Assembly (NCBI GenBank): GCA_029554925.1
Contig: JAKPUV010000014.1
Location: 1-14,167, forward strand
Length of the DNA: 14,167 nt
Origin: Candidatus Hydrogenedentota bacterium
GTDB taxonomy: Bacteria; Hydrogenedentota; Hydrogenedentia; Hydrogenedentales; CAITNO01
Direction: 5' to 3'
Shown: positions 1 through 6,029 of the stretch, piece after piece
Layout of the letters: each line of letters starts with the position of its first letter
How positions within the stretch are numbered: the first letter of the stretch is position 1
Position numbers and translations under genes: made by a program
Notes under the pieces: generated by a model
The model's input: only the letters and a program-made list of their open reading frames with translations
Told to the model about the DNA's origin: nothing
Databases searched by the model: none

Positions 1-971
1 CGGCGGCCCGCGAGGCCGTGCGGGCCAATCTCATCTTGATGGACGAGCAGGGGGGGCGGATTGTGGCGTTCACCCGCGCCCTGCGGGGCGACCTGGCCTT
101 CGCGCGCGTGCTTTCCCTGCTGTCCGGGGCGCCGGGCGACCCGTCGGCCACGCGCCGCGAGGAGTCCTTCTCCCCCGCGGGCTACCGGCGCGTCGCCATG
201 ATCTTCGCCATTGTCTCGTTCCTCACCTTCCTGTGCCCCGTGCTGCTGGTCCGCGAGCGCTATGACTCCGAGGCGGTGCCGTCGGACCCGCTGCCCTACG
301 GGCGCGCGCTGCTGGACGCGCTGCGCAACAGGCCCTTCCTCATCTACGCCGCGTCGTTCTTCCTGTTCACCATCGGGTTCCTCGCCGTGCAGCGGGCCCT
401 GCCCTACTGGGCCGAGCTCGGGCTCGACGGCGACGAGGGCACCATCACCAAGCTGCTCGTGCCGTTTATTCTCGTGGCCGTGGGGTCCTACGCCGTGATC
501 CCCATGGTGGCGCGCCGCGTCCACATGAAGTGGATGATGTTCGCCGCCCTCGCCATCATCGCCACGGGCATGCCCTTCATGTACCTCATCGGGAAGTCCG
601 GGGCGGACTTCGCAACGCGCCAGCTCATGGGCATGGTCCTCTTCGGCTACTGCGGCGTCGGCCAGGCCATCATCTATGTCATGATCGTGCCCATGATGGG
701 CGACATCATAGACCACGACGAGCGCCTGTCCGGCGAGCGGCGCGAGGCGCTGTACAACGGCCTGAGCGCCTTCATCTGGAAGGCGTCCATGGCCGGGTCG
801 GTCCTGCTCGCCTCGCTCTCCATGAGTGTCTGGGGCAACCGGGTCGAGGAGCACACCGGCGTGCTGCTGGTGGGGCCCTTCGCCGGCCTCTTCGGGCTCC
901 TCGGCATGTTCGTCATCGCCCTGTACCCCGTGATGAAACCCGGGGCGGCGGAAAAGGACGGCACCCCATGA
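1..971 (+). CDS. GPH/MelB-type MFS sugar or uronide symporter, C-terminal part
   Basis: Inner-membrane cation-coupled transporter of the glycoside-pentoside-hexuronide branch of the major facilitator superfamily; substrate not predictable. The frame is open to the window edge (codons start at base 3), so the N-terminus is missing. About 320 residues are present against roughly 450-500 in the family. A GTG at 18 is in frame but is probably internal. Numbering from that GTG, hydrophobic spans lie near residues 59-78, 106-124, 146-165, 171-191, 202-226, 251-270 and 283-304. The strongest family mark is MMGDIIDHDERLSGERREAL (residues 226-245) followed by YNGLSAFIWK, which corresponds to the conserved GPH cytoplasmic loop with a D-x-x-D-x-D-E-like acidic run and R-R-E-A/G-L-Y-N-G. 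The stop overlaps the start of the dehydrogenase gene in ATGA, so the two genes are probably co-transcribed and translationally coupled. Confidence 0.85.
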   Translation, partial: AAREAVRANLILMDEQGGRIVAFTRALRGDLAFARVLSLLSGAPGDPSATRREESFSPAGYRRVAMIFAIVSFLTFLCPVLLVRERYDSEAVPSDPLPYGRALLDALRNRPFLIYAASFFLFTIGFLAVQRALPYWAELGLDGDEGTITKLLVPFILVAVGSYAVIPMVARRVHMKWMMFAALAIIATGMPFMYLIGKSGADFATRQLMGMVLFGYCGVGQAIIYVMIVPMMGDIIDHDERLSGERREALYNGLSAFIWKASMAGSVLLASLSMSVWGNRVEEHTGVLLVGPFAGLFGLLGMFVIALYPVMKPGAAEKDGTP

Positions 972-2272
972 AACAGCGCCTGCTGGAAGAAATCGCCTCG
1001 GGAAAGGCCGCCGTCGCCGTCGTCGGCGCGGGCTATGTCGGCATCCCCCTGGCAAGGCATTTCCTCGACGCCGGGCACCCGGTCATCGTCCACGACACCG
1101 ACCCCGCCAAGGTGGACGCGCTCCGCGCGGGCGTGTCGCCCCTGCGCCACCTGTCCGGCGACTGGGCGGCAAAGGCCGTGGCCGCCGGAAACCTCACCGC
1201 CTCGGCGGACCCCGCGTGTCTCGCGGACGCCGACGCCGTGATCGTCTGTGTGCCCACGCCGCTGACGGCCCACCGCGAGCCCGACCTCTCCTGCGTGCGC
1301 GCCGCCGTGGCGGCGGCGGCGGCGGTTCTGCGGCCCGGCATGCTGGTCGTGCTGGAGAGCACCACCTGGCCCGGCACCACCGAGGAGGTGGTGCGGCCCC
1401 TGCTCGAGGCGGGCGGGCTGCGCGCGGGCGCGGACTTCTTTCTGGCCTTCTCCCCCGAGCGCGAGGACCCCGGCAACACGCGCCACGCCCTGCCCGACAT
1501 CCCCAAGGTGGTCGGCGGCGTCACGGCGGACTGCACGGAGGCGGCGGCGGCGCTCTACGGGCGCGTGTTCCGGACGGTGGTGCCCGTGAGCCGGCCCGCC
1601 GCCGCCGAAATGGCGAAACTGCTGGAGAACGTCTTCCGCAGCGTCAACATCGCCCTCGTCAACGAGCTGAAAATGCTCTGCGACCGCATGGGCCTCGACG
1701 TGTGGGAGGTCATCGCCGCGGCGGCCACCAAGCCCTTTGGGTTCATGCCCTTCCAGCCCGGCCCCGGCCTCGGCGGGCACTGCATCCCCATTGACCCGTT
1801 CTACCTCACCTGGAAGGCCCGCGAGTACGGGTTCACCACCCGCTTCATCGAGCTTTCCGGCGAGATCAACACCTCCATGCCCCAGTACGTCGTGACGCGG
1901 ACCATGGAGGCGCTGAACGAGCGCGGGAAGACGCTCAAGGGCGCGCGCGTCCTCGTGCTCGGCGCGGCCTACAAGGCCGACGTGGACGACCTCCGCGAGT
2001 CCCCCGCCCTGCGCATTATGGACCTGCTCCGGGGCCACGGCGCGGAGGTCTCCTACAACGACCCCCACATCCCCCGGCTGGCGGGGCCGCCCCCGATGGA
2101 AAGCGCGCCCCTCACGGCGGAGACGCTGGCGGCCGCCGACTGCGTCCTCCTCACCACAGCCCACACCGCCTACGACCCCGCCTTCATCGTGCGGCACAGC
2201 CCCCTCGTCGTGGACACCCGAAATTTCACCCGTGACGTCCAGGAAGGGCGCGAGAAGATCGTGAAGGCGTAG
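968..2272 (+). CDS. UDP-sugar 6-dehydrogenase (UDP-GlcNAc/ManNAc dehydrogenase type)
   Basis: Cytoplasmic NAD-dependent enzyme that oxidises C6 of a UDP-hexose or UDP-N-acetylhexosamine to the uronate in two steps, supplying precursors for surface polysaccharide. 434 residues, normal for the family. The N-terminal Rossmann domain carries VVGAGYVGIPLA (residues 18-29). Then come VCVPTPL (93-99), ESTTWPGTTEE (130-140) and the FSPERED-PGN signature (161-170), which favours the WbpA/TviB/WecC branch over UDP-glucose dehydrogenase. The central helix has AKLLENVFRSVNIALVNE (216-233) with the conserved Lys and Asn. The catalytic cysteine is C272 in GLGGHCIPIDPFY. The C-terminal domain has LGAAYKADVDDLRESPA (331-347). 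The ATG at 968 is chosen because it gives the standard N-terminus and overlaps the upstream stop. Exact substrate (GlcNAc, ManNAc or GalNAc form) cannot be assigned. No glycosyltransferase is adjacent, so the polysaccharide is unknown. Confidence 0.93.
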   Translation: MKQRLLEEIASGKAAVAVVGAGYVGIPLARHFLDAGHPVIVHDTDPAKVDALRAGVSPLRHLSGDWAAKAVAAGNLTASADPACLADADAVIVCVPTPLTAHREPDLSCVRAAVAAAAAVLRPGMLVVLESTTWPGTTEEVVRPLLEAGGLRAGADFFLAFSPEREDPGNTRHALPDIPKVVGGVTADCTEAAAALYGRVFRTVVPVSRPAAAEMAKLLENVFRSVNIALVNELKMLCDRMGLDVWEVIAAAATKPFGFMPFQPGPGLGGHCIPIDPFYLTWKAREYGFTTRFIELSGEINTSMPQYVVTRTMEALNERGKTLKGARVLVLGAAYKADVDDLRESPALRIMDLLRGHGAEVSYNDPHIPRLAGPPPMESAPLTAETLAAADCVLLTTAHTAYDPAFIVRHSPLVVDTRNFTRDVQEGREKIVKA

Positions 2273-2292
2273 GGCGTCTCGTCATTCGCCGT

Positions 2293-2328
2293 CTGGACGA
2301 GATGGACACTATGGACGGAATGGACCGG
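2293..2328. repeat. 9-mer tandem array (ATGGACNNN), copy 1
   Basis: Four consecutive 9-base units: CTGGACGAG (2293), ATGGACACT (2302), ATGGACGGA (2311) and ATGGACCGG (2320). The last three units match bases 5971-5997 of the second array at 24 of 27 positions, with units in the same order, so the two arrays are copies of one dispersed element. It fills most of the 61-base convergent gap between the dehydrogenase stop (2272) and the stop of the Spy-like gene (2334). A 7-bp stem TCTCGTC (2277-2283) / GACGAGA (2296-2302) could form at its left edge. Function unknown; a bidirectional transcription-end structure is possible. Confidence 0.8.
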
Positions 2329-2333
2329 TCGGT

Positions 2334-3065
2334 CTACTCCTGCGGAGGGGCGGGCGGCGGGCCGATGGGGGCGCGGTCGCCCTGTTTGTGGGGGCGGGGG
2401 ATGCCGGGGCCGGGGGGCGGTCCGGGCTGTCCGCCGGGCGGGGGTCCCATGCGGTCGGGGGGGCCGGGGGTGCGGCGTTCCTGGGCGGTTTTCACCACCT
2501 GGCGCATCTGGCCCTCAAACTCTTCGAGGAAGACCAGCAACTTGCCCTGCTGGACCGGGTCCATGCCCTCGGCCATGGCGTGGAACAGGCGCTGGCGCTG
2601 GAGGGCGATCTTCTCGCCGAGCTGCAGCGACTTCTCCAGCAGGGGCGAAACCGCGGCGGGGTCCGCATCGCCCTTCAGGGCGGTCTGGCGGAGCTCTTTC
2701 ATCACCTCGGCACGCTCCCGCTGAAGCTGCTGGGTTTCCTTCTTGAACTGGGAGAAGCGCCGGACCATGAGCACGCTCTGCTCATCCGTCAGACCCAGCT
2801 CCGCCGACAGGCGGGCCACCATGACCTGTTCCAGCATCTCGCGGCCCCGGGCCTCGCGGGCCGCGCCGGGGCGCTTCTGCGGCGTGGGGCCGGGCGGGAC
2901 GATCCCCGGGGGCGGCGGTCCGGGTTCGGGGGGCGGTCCGGCGGCGGGTCCGCCGGGCGGCGGTCCGGGCGGGGGGCCTTCCGGCGGCTGGGCGGCCGGT
3001 TGCGCCGTCATCACGGCGGCCAGCAGGCACGCCGCGCACAAACCCGTCCAGAATGTCCTCATCAC
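2334..3065 (-). CDS. Spy/CpxP-like periplasmic helical protein with proline-rich flanks
   Basis: Predicted exported protein of 243 residues. Residues 1-26 look like a signal peptide (MRTFWTGLCAACLLAAVMTA then QPAAQ). Residues 27-63 are a proline/glycine-rich linker of PPPG-type repeats. Residues 70-198 are charged and helical, with ARLSAELGLTDEQSVLMVRR (84-103), whose L-T-x-x-Q-like turn resembles the Spy/CpxP/ZraP/CnrX helical hairpin superfamily. Residues 199-243 are again PPPG-rich. The related proteins act as periplasmic chaperones or metal/envelope-stress sensors. The helical core has a single histidine (H162) and no cysteine, so no obvious metal site is seen. The start is GTG 3065 or the adjacent ATG 3062; AGGAG lies 6 or 9 bases upstream respectively. 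It is the third gene behind the sigma and anti-sigma genes, 36 bases after the anti-sigma stop. The Spy link rests on fold pattern and context, not strong identity. Confidence 0.75.
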   Translation of the reverse strand: MMRTFWTGLCAACLLAAVMTAQPAAQPPEGPPPGPPPGGPAAGPPPEPGPPPPGIVPPGPTPQKRPGAAREARGREMLEQVMVARLSAELGLTDEQSVLMVRRFSQFKKETQQLQRERAEVMKELRQTALKGDADPAAVSPLLEKSLQLGEKIALQRQRLFHAMAEGMDPVQQGKLLVFLEEFEGQMRQVVKTAQERRTPGPPDRMGPPPGGQPGPPPGPGIPRPHKQGDRAPIGPPPAPPQE

Positions 3066-3101
3066 AAGCGTCTCCTTTTCTGGTTGCGCCGGGGTGCCGC
3101 G

Positions 3102-3749
3102 CTAGACGAGCGGCGCGCCCCTCCGAAGCAGGGGCGCCAGCGCCTCCGCGTTTTCGTCGGCCAGCAGTTCCGCCTCCTCATACAGGGCCCACACGGCCTC
3201 GCCCTCCCCGGTGTTCAGCCAGGCGTCCCCCGCGGCATCGTCCTCCTCCAGGGCCAGCGCGGCGGCCAGTTCGGCGTCCGACAGCGTCTCGCTCGCCTCC
3301 AGCACCTCGGCCAGGCCCTCCTCAAAGGGCCAGGCCGTCTCGGCGGCCGGGGACTCCGCCTCCCCCTCCGCCGTCAGGGCCGCCCGGAGGCCCGGCGGGG
3401 CGGGTGCGGTGTCTTCCAGGGACAGGGCCAGCCAGGCGCCCCCCGCGACCACCGCGAGGGAGGCCGCCAGCGCGGTCACGGTCACCGTGGCCCGGCGGAA
3501 GCGCGCGGCATGCTCCCCACGCCGCGGGGGGATGCGCCCGCAGACCCGCTCCGCGAATCCGGGGGAGACCTCCGGGGCGGACAGCCCCGCCAGTGCGCCG
3601 CGCAGGGCCCGCATCTGTTCCAGATACGCCGCGCGGGCGGGGTCGGCGGCCAGCCACGCGGCGTCCGCTGCGGGGTCCGCGCCCTCGCCGTCGAGGATCG
3701 CGCCGATCCGTTCCAGGTCTTCCTGTGTCAGCCCGTTTTCCATGTTCAT
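3102..3749 (-). CDS. Probable single-pass membrane anti-sigma factor
   Basis: 215-residue protein with a soluble N-terminal part (1-84), one strong transmembrane segment (about 87-111, TVTVTALAASLAVVAGGAWL) and a very acidic outer region (112-215). That topology, and its place downstream of an ECF sigma gene on the same strand, is what membrane anti-sigma factors show. The N-terminal part has leucine-rich helices (LTQEDLERIGAILDGE, 7-22; AAYLEQMRALRGALAGL, 40-56) resembling an anti-sigma N-terminal domain. The zinc-type H-x3-C-x2-C motif of zf-HC2 anti-sigma factors is absent; the only cysteine is C70. The inferred job is to hold the sigma factor at the membrane and release it on an envelope signal, perhaps sensed with the next gene product. 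The ribosome site is weak (AGGA about 13 bases before the ATG at 3749), so the second ATG at 3743 is an alternative start. Confidence 0.72.
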   Translation of the reverse strand: MNMENGLTQEDLERIGAILDGEGADPAADAAWLAADPARAAYLEQMRALRGALAGLSAPEVSPGFAERVCGRIPPRRGEHAARFRRATVTVTALAASLAVVAGGAWLALSLEDTAPAPPGLRAALTAEGEAESPAAETAWPFEEGLAEVLEASETLSDAELAAALALEEDDAAGDAWLNTGEGEAVWALYEEAELLADENAEALAPLLRRGAPLV

Positions 3750-3810
3750 GATCTGATTCGTTTCCTATTGCCGGACAAGAGGGGGCGCGAACAGAGGCCG
3801 TGGCGGGCAC

Positions 3811-3925
3811 GAGATTGCTTCAGTCGCTCTGCTCCTTCGCAATGACGGGGGGGCGTGGCGGCATCAAGAAGGCCGGCGCGCAACGCGTCATTGCGAGGCG
3901 GCGCCCCGGCCGCCGCGGCAATCTC
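3811..3925. repeat. Paired inverted repeat (GAGATTGC...CGCAATGACG / CGTCATTGCG...GCAATCTC)
   Basis: Two 37-40 base units face each other in inverted orientation. The left unit (3811-3847) starts GAGATTGC and ends TCGCAATGACG. The right unit (3886-3925) starts CGTCATTGCGA and ends GCAATCTC. The ends match perfectly as inverted repeats: 8 bases outside (3811-3818 with 3918-3925) and 11 bases inside (3837-3847 with 3886-3896). Within each unit GATTGC/GCAAT can also pair, so each unit may fold alone. The CGTCATTGCGAG...GGCAATCTC sequence resembles dispersed intergenic palindromes known from many bacterial genomes. It makes up about half of the 235-base gap between the sigma gene and the anti-sigma gene. 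No gene is seen in that gap. Confidence 0.85.
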
Positions 3926-3984
3926 TTGTCGGAATGCCTCCGCTCTGACACGCCCTACAGGCCAATCGCTCGCATGCCGGTGAT

Positions 3985-4560
3985 TCATGATCCCTGGTCC
4001 CATGCCTCCAGTTCCCGGCGCAGGCTTTCCCGCGCGCGGGCGAGGCGGCTCCGCACCGTGCCCACGGGGCATCCGACGGTTTCGGCGATTTCCCCGTAGT
4101 CCATGTGTTCAAACTCGCGCAGCAGCAGCACCTCCCGCTGGTCCTCCGGCAGGCGCAGAAGCGCCGCCTCCAGCAGGCCGCCCAGCTCCGACGCCTGGGC
4201 GTGCCGGTCCGGCGTCACGCCGCCCGCGTAATCCACGGGCGCCGCGTCCAGCGACACCATGCGGTCGCGCCCGCGCCGTTTCCCGTTGCGGATCACGTTC
4301 AGCGACAGGTTCCGGGCGATGCCGAAGAGGAGGGTGGACAGCCGCGCCCTCGGTTCAAGTGTCGGCAGGCTGCGGTGGAGCCCCAGAAACACCTCCTGGG
4401 CCACCTCCTCCGCGTCCTCAAGGGAGCCGGTCATGCGGGCGCAGAAATGCACCACGGGCCGCTGATAGCGCTGCACCAGCCGCGCAAACGCGTCCGTGTC
4501 GCCGTCCCGCGCGCGGAACGCCAGCGCCCAGTCTTCCGTGTCCTGCATGGGCCGCTCCAT
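3985..4560 (-). CDS. ECF-family RNA polymerase sigma factor (sigma-70 regions 2 and 4)
   Basis: Cytoplasmic alternative sigma factor of 191 residues, typical for the ECF group, with no region 3. Region 2 spans about 24-95: AFARLVQRYQRPVVHFCARM, then SLEDAEEVAQEVFLGLHRSL (the conserved D-A-E-E/D-x-x-Q-E-V-F core) and STLLFGIARNLSLNVIRNGK (the W-L-x-x-I-A-R-N-like core-binding helix). Region 4 spans about 135-184: LPEDQREVLLLREFEHMDYG, then EIAETVGCPVGTVRSRLARA (the helix-turn-helix for the -35 element). A long upstream extension of the frame to 4899 was not used because it has no family sequence. Two starts are possible: ATG 4560 with AAGGGG upstream, or ATG 4548 with GGAG six bases before it. 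It likely leads an operon with the anti-sigma and Spy-like genes, and may control its own promoter. Confidence 0.93.
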   Translation of the reverse strand: MERPMQDTEDWALAFRARDGDTDAFARLVQRYQRPVVHFCARMTGSLEDAEEVAQEVFLGLHRSLPTLEPRARLSTLLFGIARNLSLNVIRNGKRRGRDRMVSLDAAPVDYAGGVTPDRHAQASELGGLLEAALLRLPEDQREVLLLREFEHMDYGEIAETVGCPVGTVRSRLARARESLRRELEAWDQGS

Positions 4561-4572
4561 CAACCTGCCCCT

Positions 4573-4600
4573 TGTAACACCGCCCGCTCCGGAAAGTTCC
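4573..4600 (-). promoter_or_regulatory. Candidate autoregulatory ECF promoter of the sigma operon
   Basis: On the minus strand GGAACTT (complement of 4594-4600) lies 16 bases before TTACA (complement of 4573-4577). GGAACTT equals the well-known -35 element of sigma-E/ECF promoters, and the spacing fits that class; the -10 is only a partial match to TCAAA-type elements. The inferred start would lie about 6-8 bases before ATG 4560, which fits translation from ATG 4548 better. Sequence pattern only. Confidence 0.35.
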
Positions 4601-4663
4601 GGCGCCGGACGGCCGCTGTATTGTGCGACCACCGAGCGGGAAGAGTCCACCCGCGCCCGGTGA

Positions 4664-4692
4664 TTGCGCGGCCCGCGCCGGTCTGGTAGGCT
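4664..4692 (+). promoter_or_regulatory. Candidate sigma-70-like promoter for the UroD-like gene
   Basis: TTGCGC (4664-4669), a 17-base spacer and TAGGCT (4687-4692) preceded by TG at 4684-4685 give a weak housekeeping-type promoter 31 bases before the ATG at 4724. The -10 matches only 3 of 6 positions. Confidence 0.3.
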
Positions 4693-4723
4693 TCTGCGCG
4701 GACCACGCCGAAAGGAAAACCCC

Positions 4724-5920
4724 ATGGACGACGGCATCCGCCTGTTTGCCCTGCCGGAACCCCCGGCGCGCGATTTCACAGAGCACAACGACCGGTCGCG
4801 CGCCCTGTGGGACGCCTTTGCGGAGAACACCCACCCCCGCGCGCCCGTGCGGCTGAACACCAACCCGCGCATGCTCCTGCTGGACCCGCGCCACAACACG
4901 CGGGGAATCTCCTACCGCGAGTACATGACGGACCCGGAGCTCATGGGGCAGGCGGTGCTGGAGTGGAACTACTGGGTACGCTTCCTGCTCCCCGGCGACC
5001 ACGAAAAGGGCCTGCCCGACGTGTGGCGGGTTCATGTGGACTTCGAGAACGTCTACGACGCGGCGTGGTTCGGCGCCCCCGTGGAGTACCACGCGGACCA
5101 GGTGCCCTACGCCGGGCCGTTCCTGGGCGAGGACAACAAACGGGCGCTCTTCGACCGGGGAATCCCGGACCCCTTCAGCGGCGAATGGGCGGAGCGCGCC
5201 GTGCGCTTTCTGGAGCATTTCCAGCGGAAGAGCCGCGTCGGCTGGACCTTTCTCGGGCGGCCCGTGGAGGTCATGCCCCACGCCCCCTTCATTAACTTCG
5301 ACGGCGCCTTCACCGCCGCCGCCAGCCTGCGCGGGCCCACGGAGGCCTGCATGGACCTCCTGACGGACCCGGACTACGCGGGCGAGCTGCTGGACTTCGT
5401 CACCGAGGCGGTCATCGCCCGCATCCGCGCGTGGCGCGGGTATCTGGGGCTCCCGGCCGTTTGGGACGACTACCTGACGGCCGACGACTCGGTGGAGATG
5501 CTCTCCGTGGAGCAGTACCGGGAGTTCATCCTCCCGCGCCACCGCGCGCTTTTCGACGCCCTCTGCCCCGCGGGCCGGCGCGGCATCCACCTCTGCGGCA
5601 ACGCCCAGCGCCTCTTCCCCGTGATCCGGGACGAACTGAGCGTCACCAACTTCGACACCGGCTTCCCCGTGGACTTCGCGCGGTTTCGCGCCGAGATGGG
5701 CCCCGAGGTGCAGCTCAGCGGCGGCCCGCGCGCCCCGCTGTTCGTGGGGGAGGATCCCGCGCCGCTGCTCGACGAGACCCGCCGCATCCTCGCGTCGAGC
5801 ATCCTCCAAGGCGGCCGCTTTATCCTTCAGGAGGGCAACAACCTGCCCCCCCGCGCCTGCCTCGACCACTGCGCCGCCTTCTACCGGCTCGGGAGGGAGC
5901 TGGGAGGCATACCCCGGTAG
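4724..5920 (+). CDS. Uroporphyrinogen decarboxylase-fold protein, probably MtaA/CmuA-like methyltransferase branch
   Basis: Cytoplasmic 398-residue protein whose C-terminal half has URO-D superfamily features. These are WDDYLTADDSVEMLSVEQYR (247-266) with EFILPRHRALFDAL after it, IHLCGNAQRLFPVI (288-301), NFDTGFPVDFARFR (309-322), VQLSGGPRAPLF (329-340) and GGRFILQEGNNLPPRACLDH (363-382). H289-x-C291 resembles the zinc-ligand H-x-C of methylcobamide:CoM/corrinoid methyltransferases (MtaA, CmuA). True HemE also lacks the long N-terminal region seen here (1-150). A genuine heme-pathway role is therefore unlikely. Demethylation or methyl transfer in catabolism is the family-based guess; no corrinoid protein gene is next to it. 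The ATG at 4724 has AAAGGA seven bases upstream; the in-frame ATG upstream codes an arginine-rich stretch with no family match. It is a single-gene unit, diverging from the sigma operon. Confidence 0.8.
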   Translation: MDDGIRLFALPEPPARDFTEHNDRSRALWDAFAENTHPRAPVRLNTNPRMLLLDPRHNTRGISYREYMTDPELMGQAVLEWNYWVRFLLPGDHEKGLPDVWRVHVDFENVYDAAWFGAPVEYHADQVPYAGPFLGEDNKRALFDRGIPDPFSGEWAERAVRFLEHFQRKSRVGWTFLGRPVEVMPHAPFINFDGAFTAAASLRGPTEACMDLLTDPDYAGELLDFVTEAVIARIRAWRGYLGLPAVWDDYLTADDSVEMLSVEQYREFILPRHRALFDALCPAGRRGIHLCGNAQRLFPVIRDELSVTNFDTGFPVDFARFRAEMGPEVQLSGGPRAPLFVGEDPAPLLDETRRILASSILQGGRFILQEGNNLPPRACLDHCAAFYRLGRELGGIPR

Positions 5921-5933
5921 AAGCAGGCAGTCT

Positions 5934-6015
5934 TCTGTCCATAAAGTCCATTTCGTCCATTTCGTCCAGCATGGACTCTATGGACGAAATGGACAGGATG
6001 GACAGGATGGACAGG
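5934..6015. repeat. 9-mer array (GTCCATNNN / ATGGACNNN), copy 2, in facing orientations
   Basis: The left part (5934-5968) holds four reversed units read as NNNGTCCAT with spacers tct, aaa, ttc, ttc. The right part (5971-6015) holds five direct units: ATGGACTCT, ATGGACGAA and three of ATGGACAGG. The right part shares 24 of 27 bases with copy 1 at 2302-2328, in the same unit order. The array fills most of the 109-base gap between two convergent genes and ends 14 bases before the SUI1-like stop. The strict 9-base period keeps frame, but no ribosome site or conserved protein is associated, so it is treated as non-coding. Confidence 0.88.
5955..5994. terminator. 14-bp perfect hairpin within the 9-mer array
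   Basis: GTCCATTTCGTCCA (5955-5968) is perfectly complementary to TGGACGAAATGGAC (5981-5994), with a 12-base loop. An identical left arm at 5946-5959 offers an alternative register. It lies between convergent genes, so either transcript would carry the fold near its 3' end. There is no T-run, so an intrinsic terminator is only one option; mRNA 3'-end protection is another. Confidence 0.4.
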
Positions 6016-6029
6016 ACGTTGCCTTCCCG

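Noticed and set aside
1309..1326. GGC/GCG microsatellite in the dehydrogenase gene
   Set aside because: Only a short alanine-coding run in a GC-rich helix; no sign of slippage or frameshift.
674..2197. 507-codon open frame opposite the dehydrogenase
   Set aside because: Antisense shadow of a well-supported gene; histidine/glycine-rich with no family pattern.
2388..3845. 485-codon plus-strand frame across the Spy-like and anti-sigma genes
   Set aside because: It spans two oppositely oriented genes and the paired repeat; no coherent domain.
3746..4072. Small minus-strand frame between sigma and anti-sigma genes
   Set aside because: It codes through the paired inverted repeat, overlaps the sigma gene's end in another frame and has no ribosome site or family pattern.
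4561..4899. N-terminal extension of the sigma factor to 4899
   Set aside because: The extra 113 residues are Arg/Ser-rich, overlap the divergent promoter region and the UroD-like gene, and have no sigma-factor sequence.
5971..6015. 9-mer array as a coding Met-Asp-x repeat or a CRISPR
   Set aside because: Units are contiguous with no spacers, so it is not CRISPR. The frame that reads Met-Asp-x has no ribosome site or conserved protein around it.
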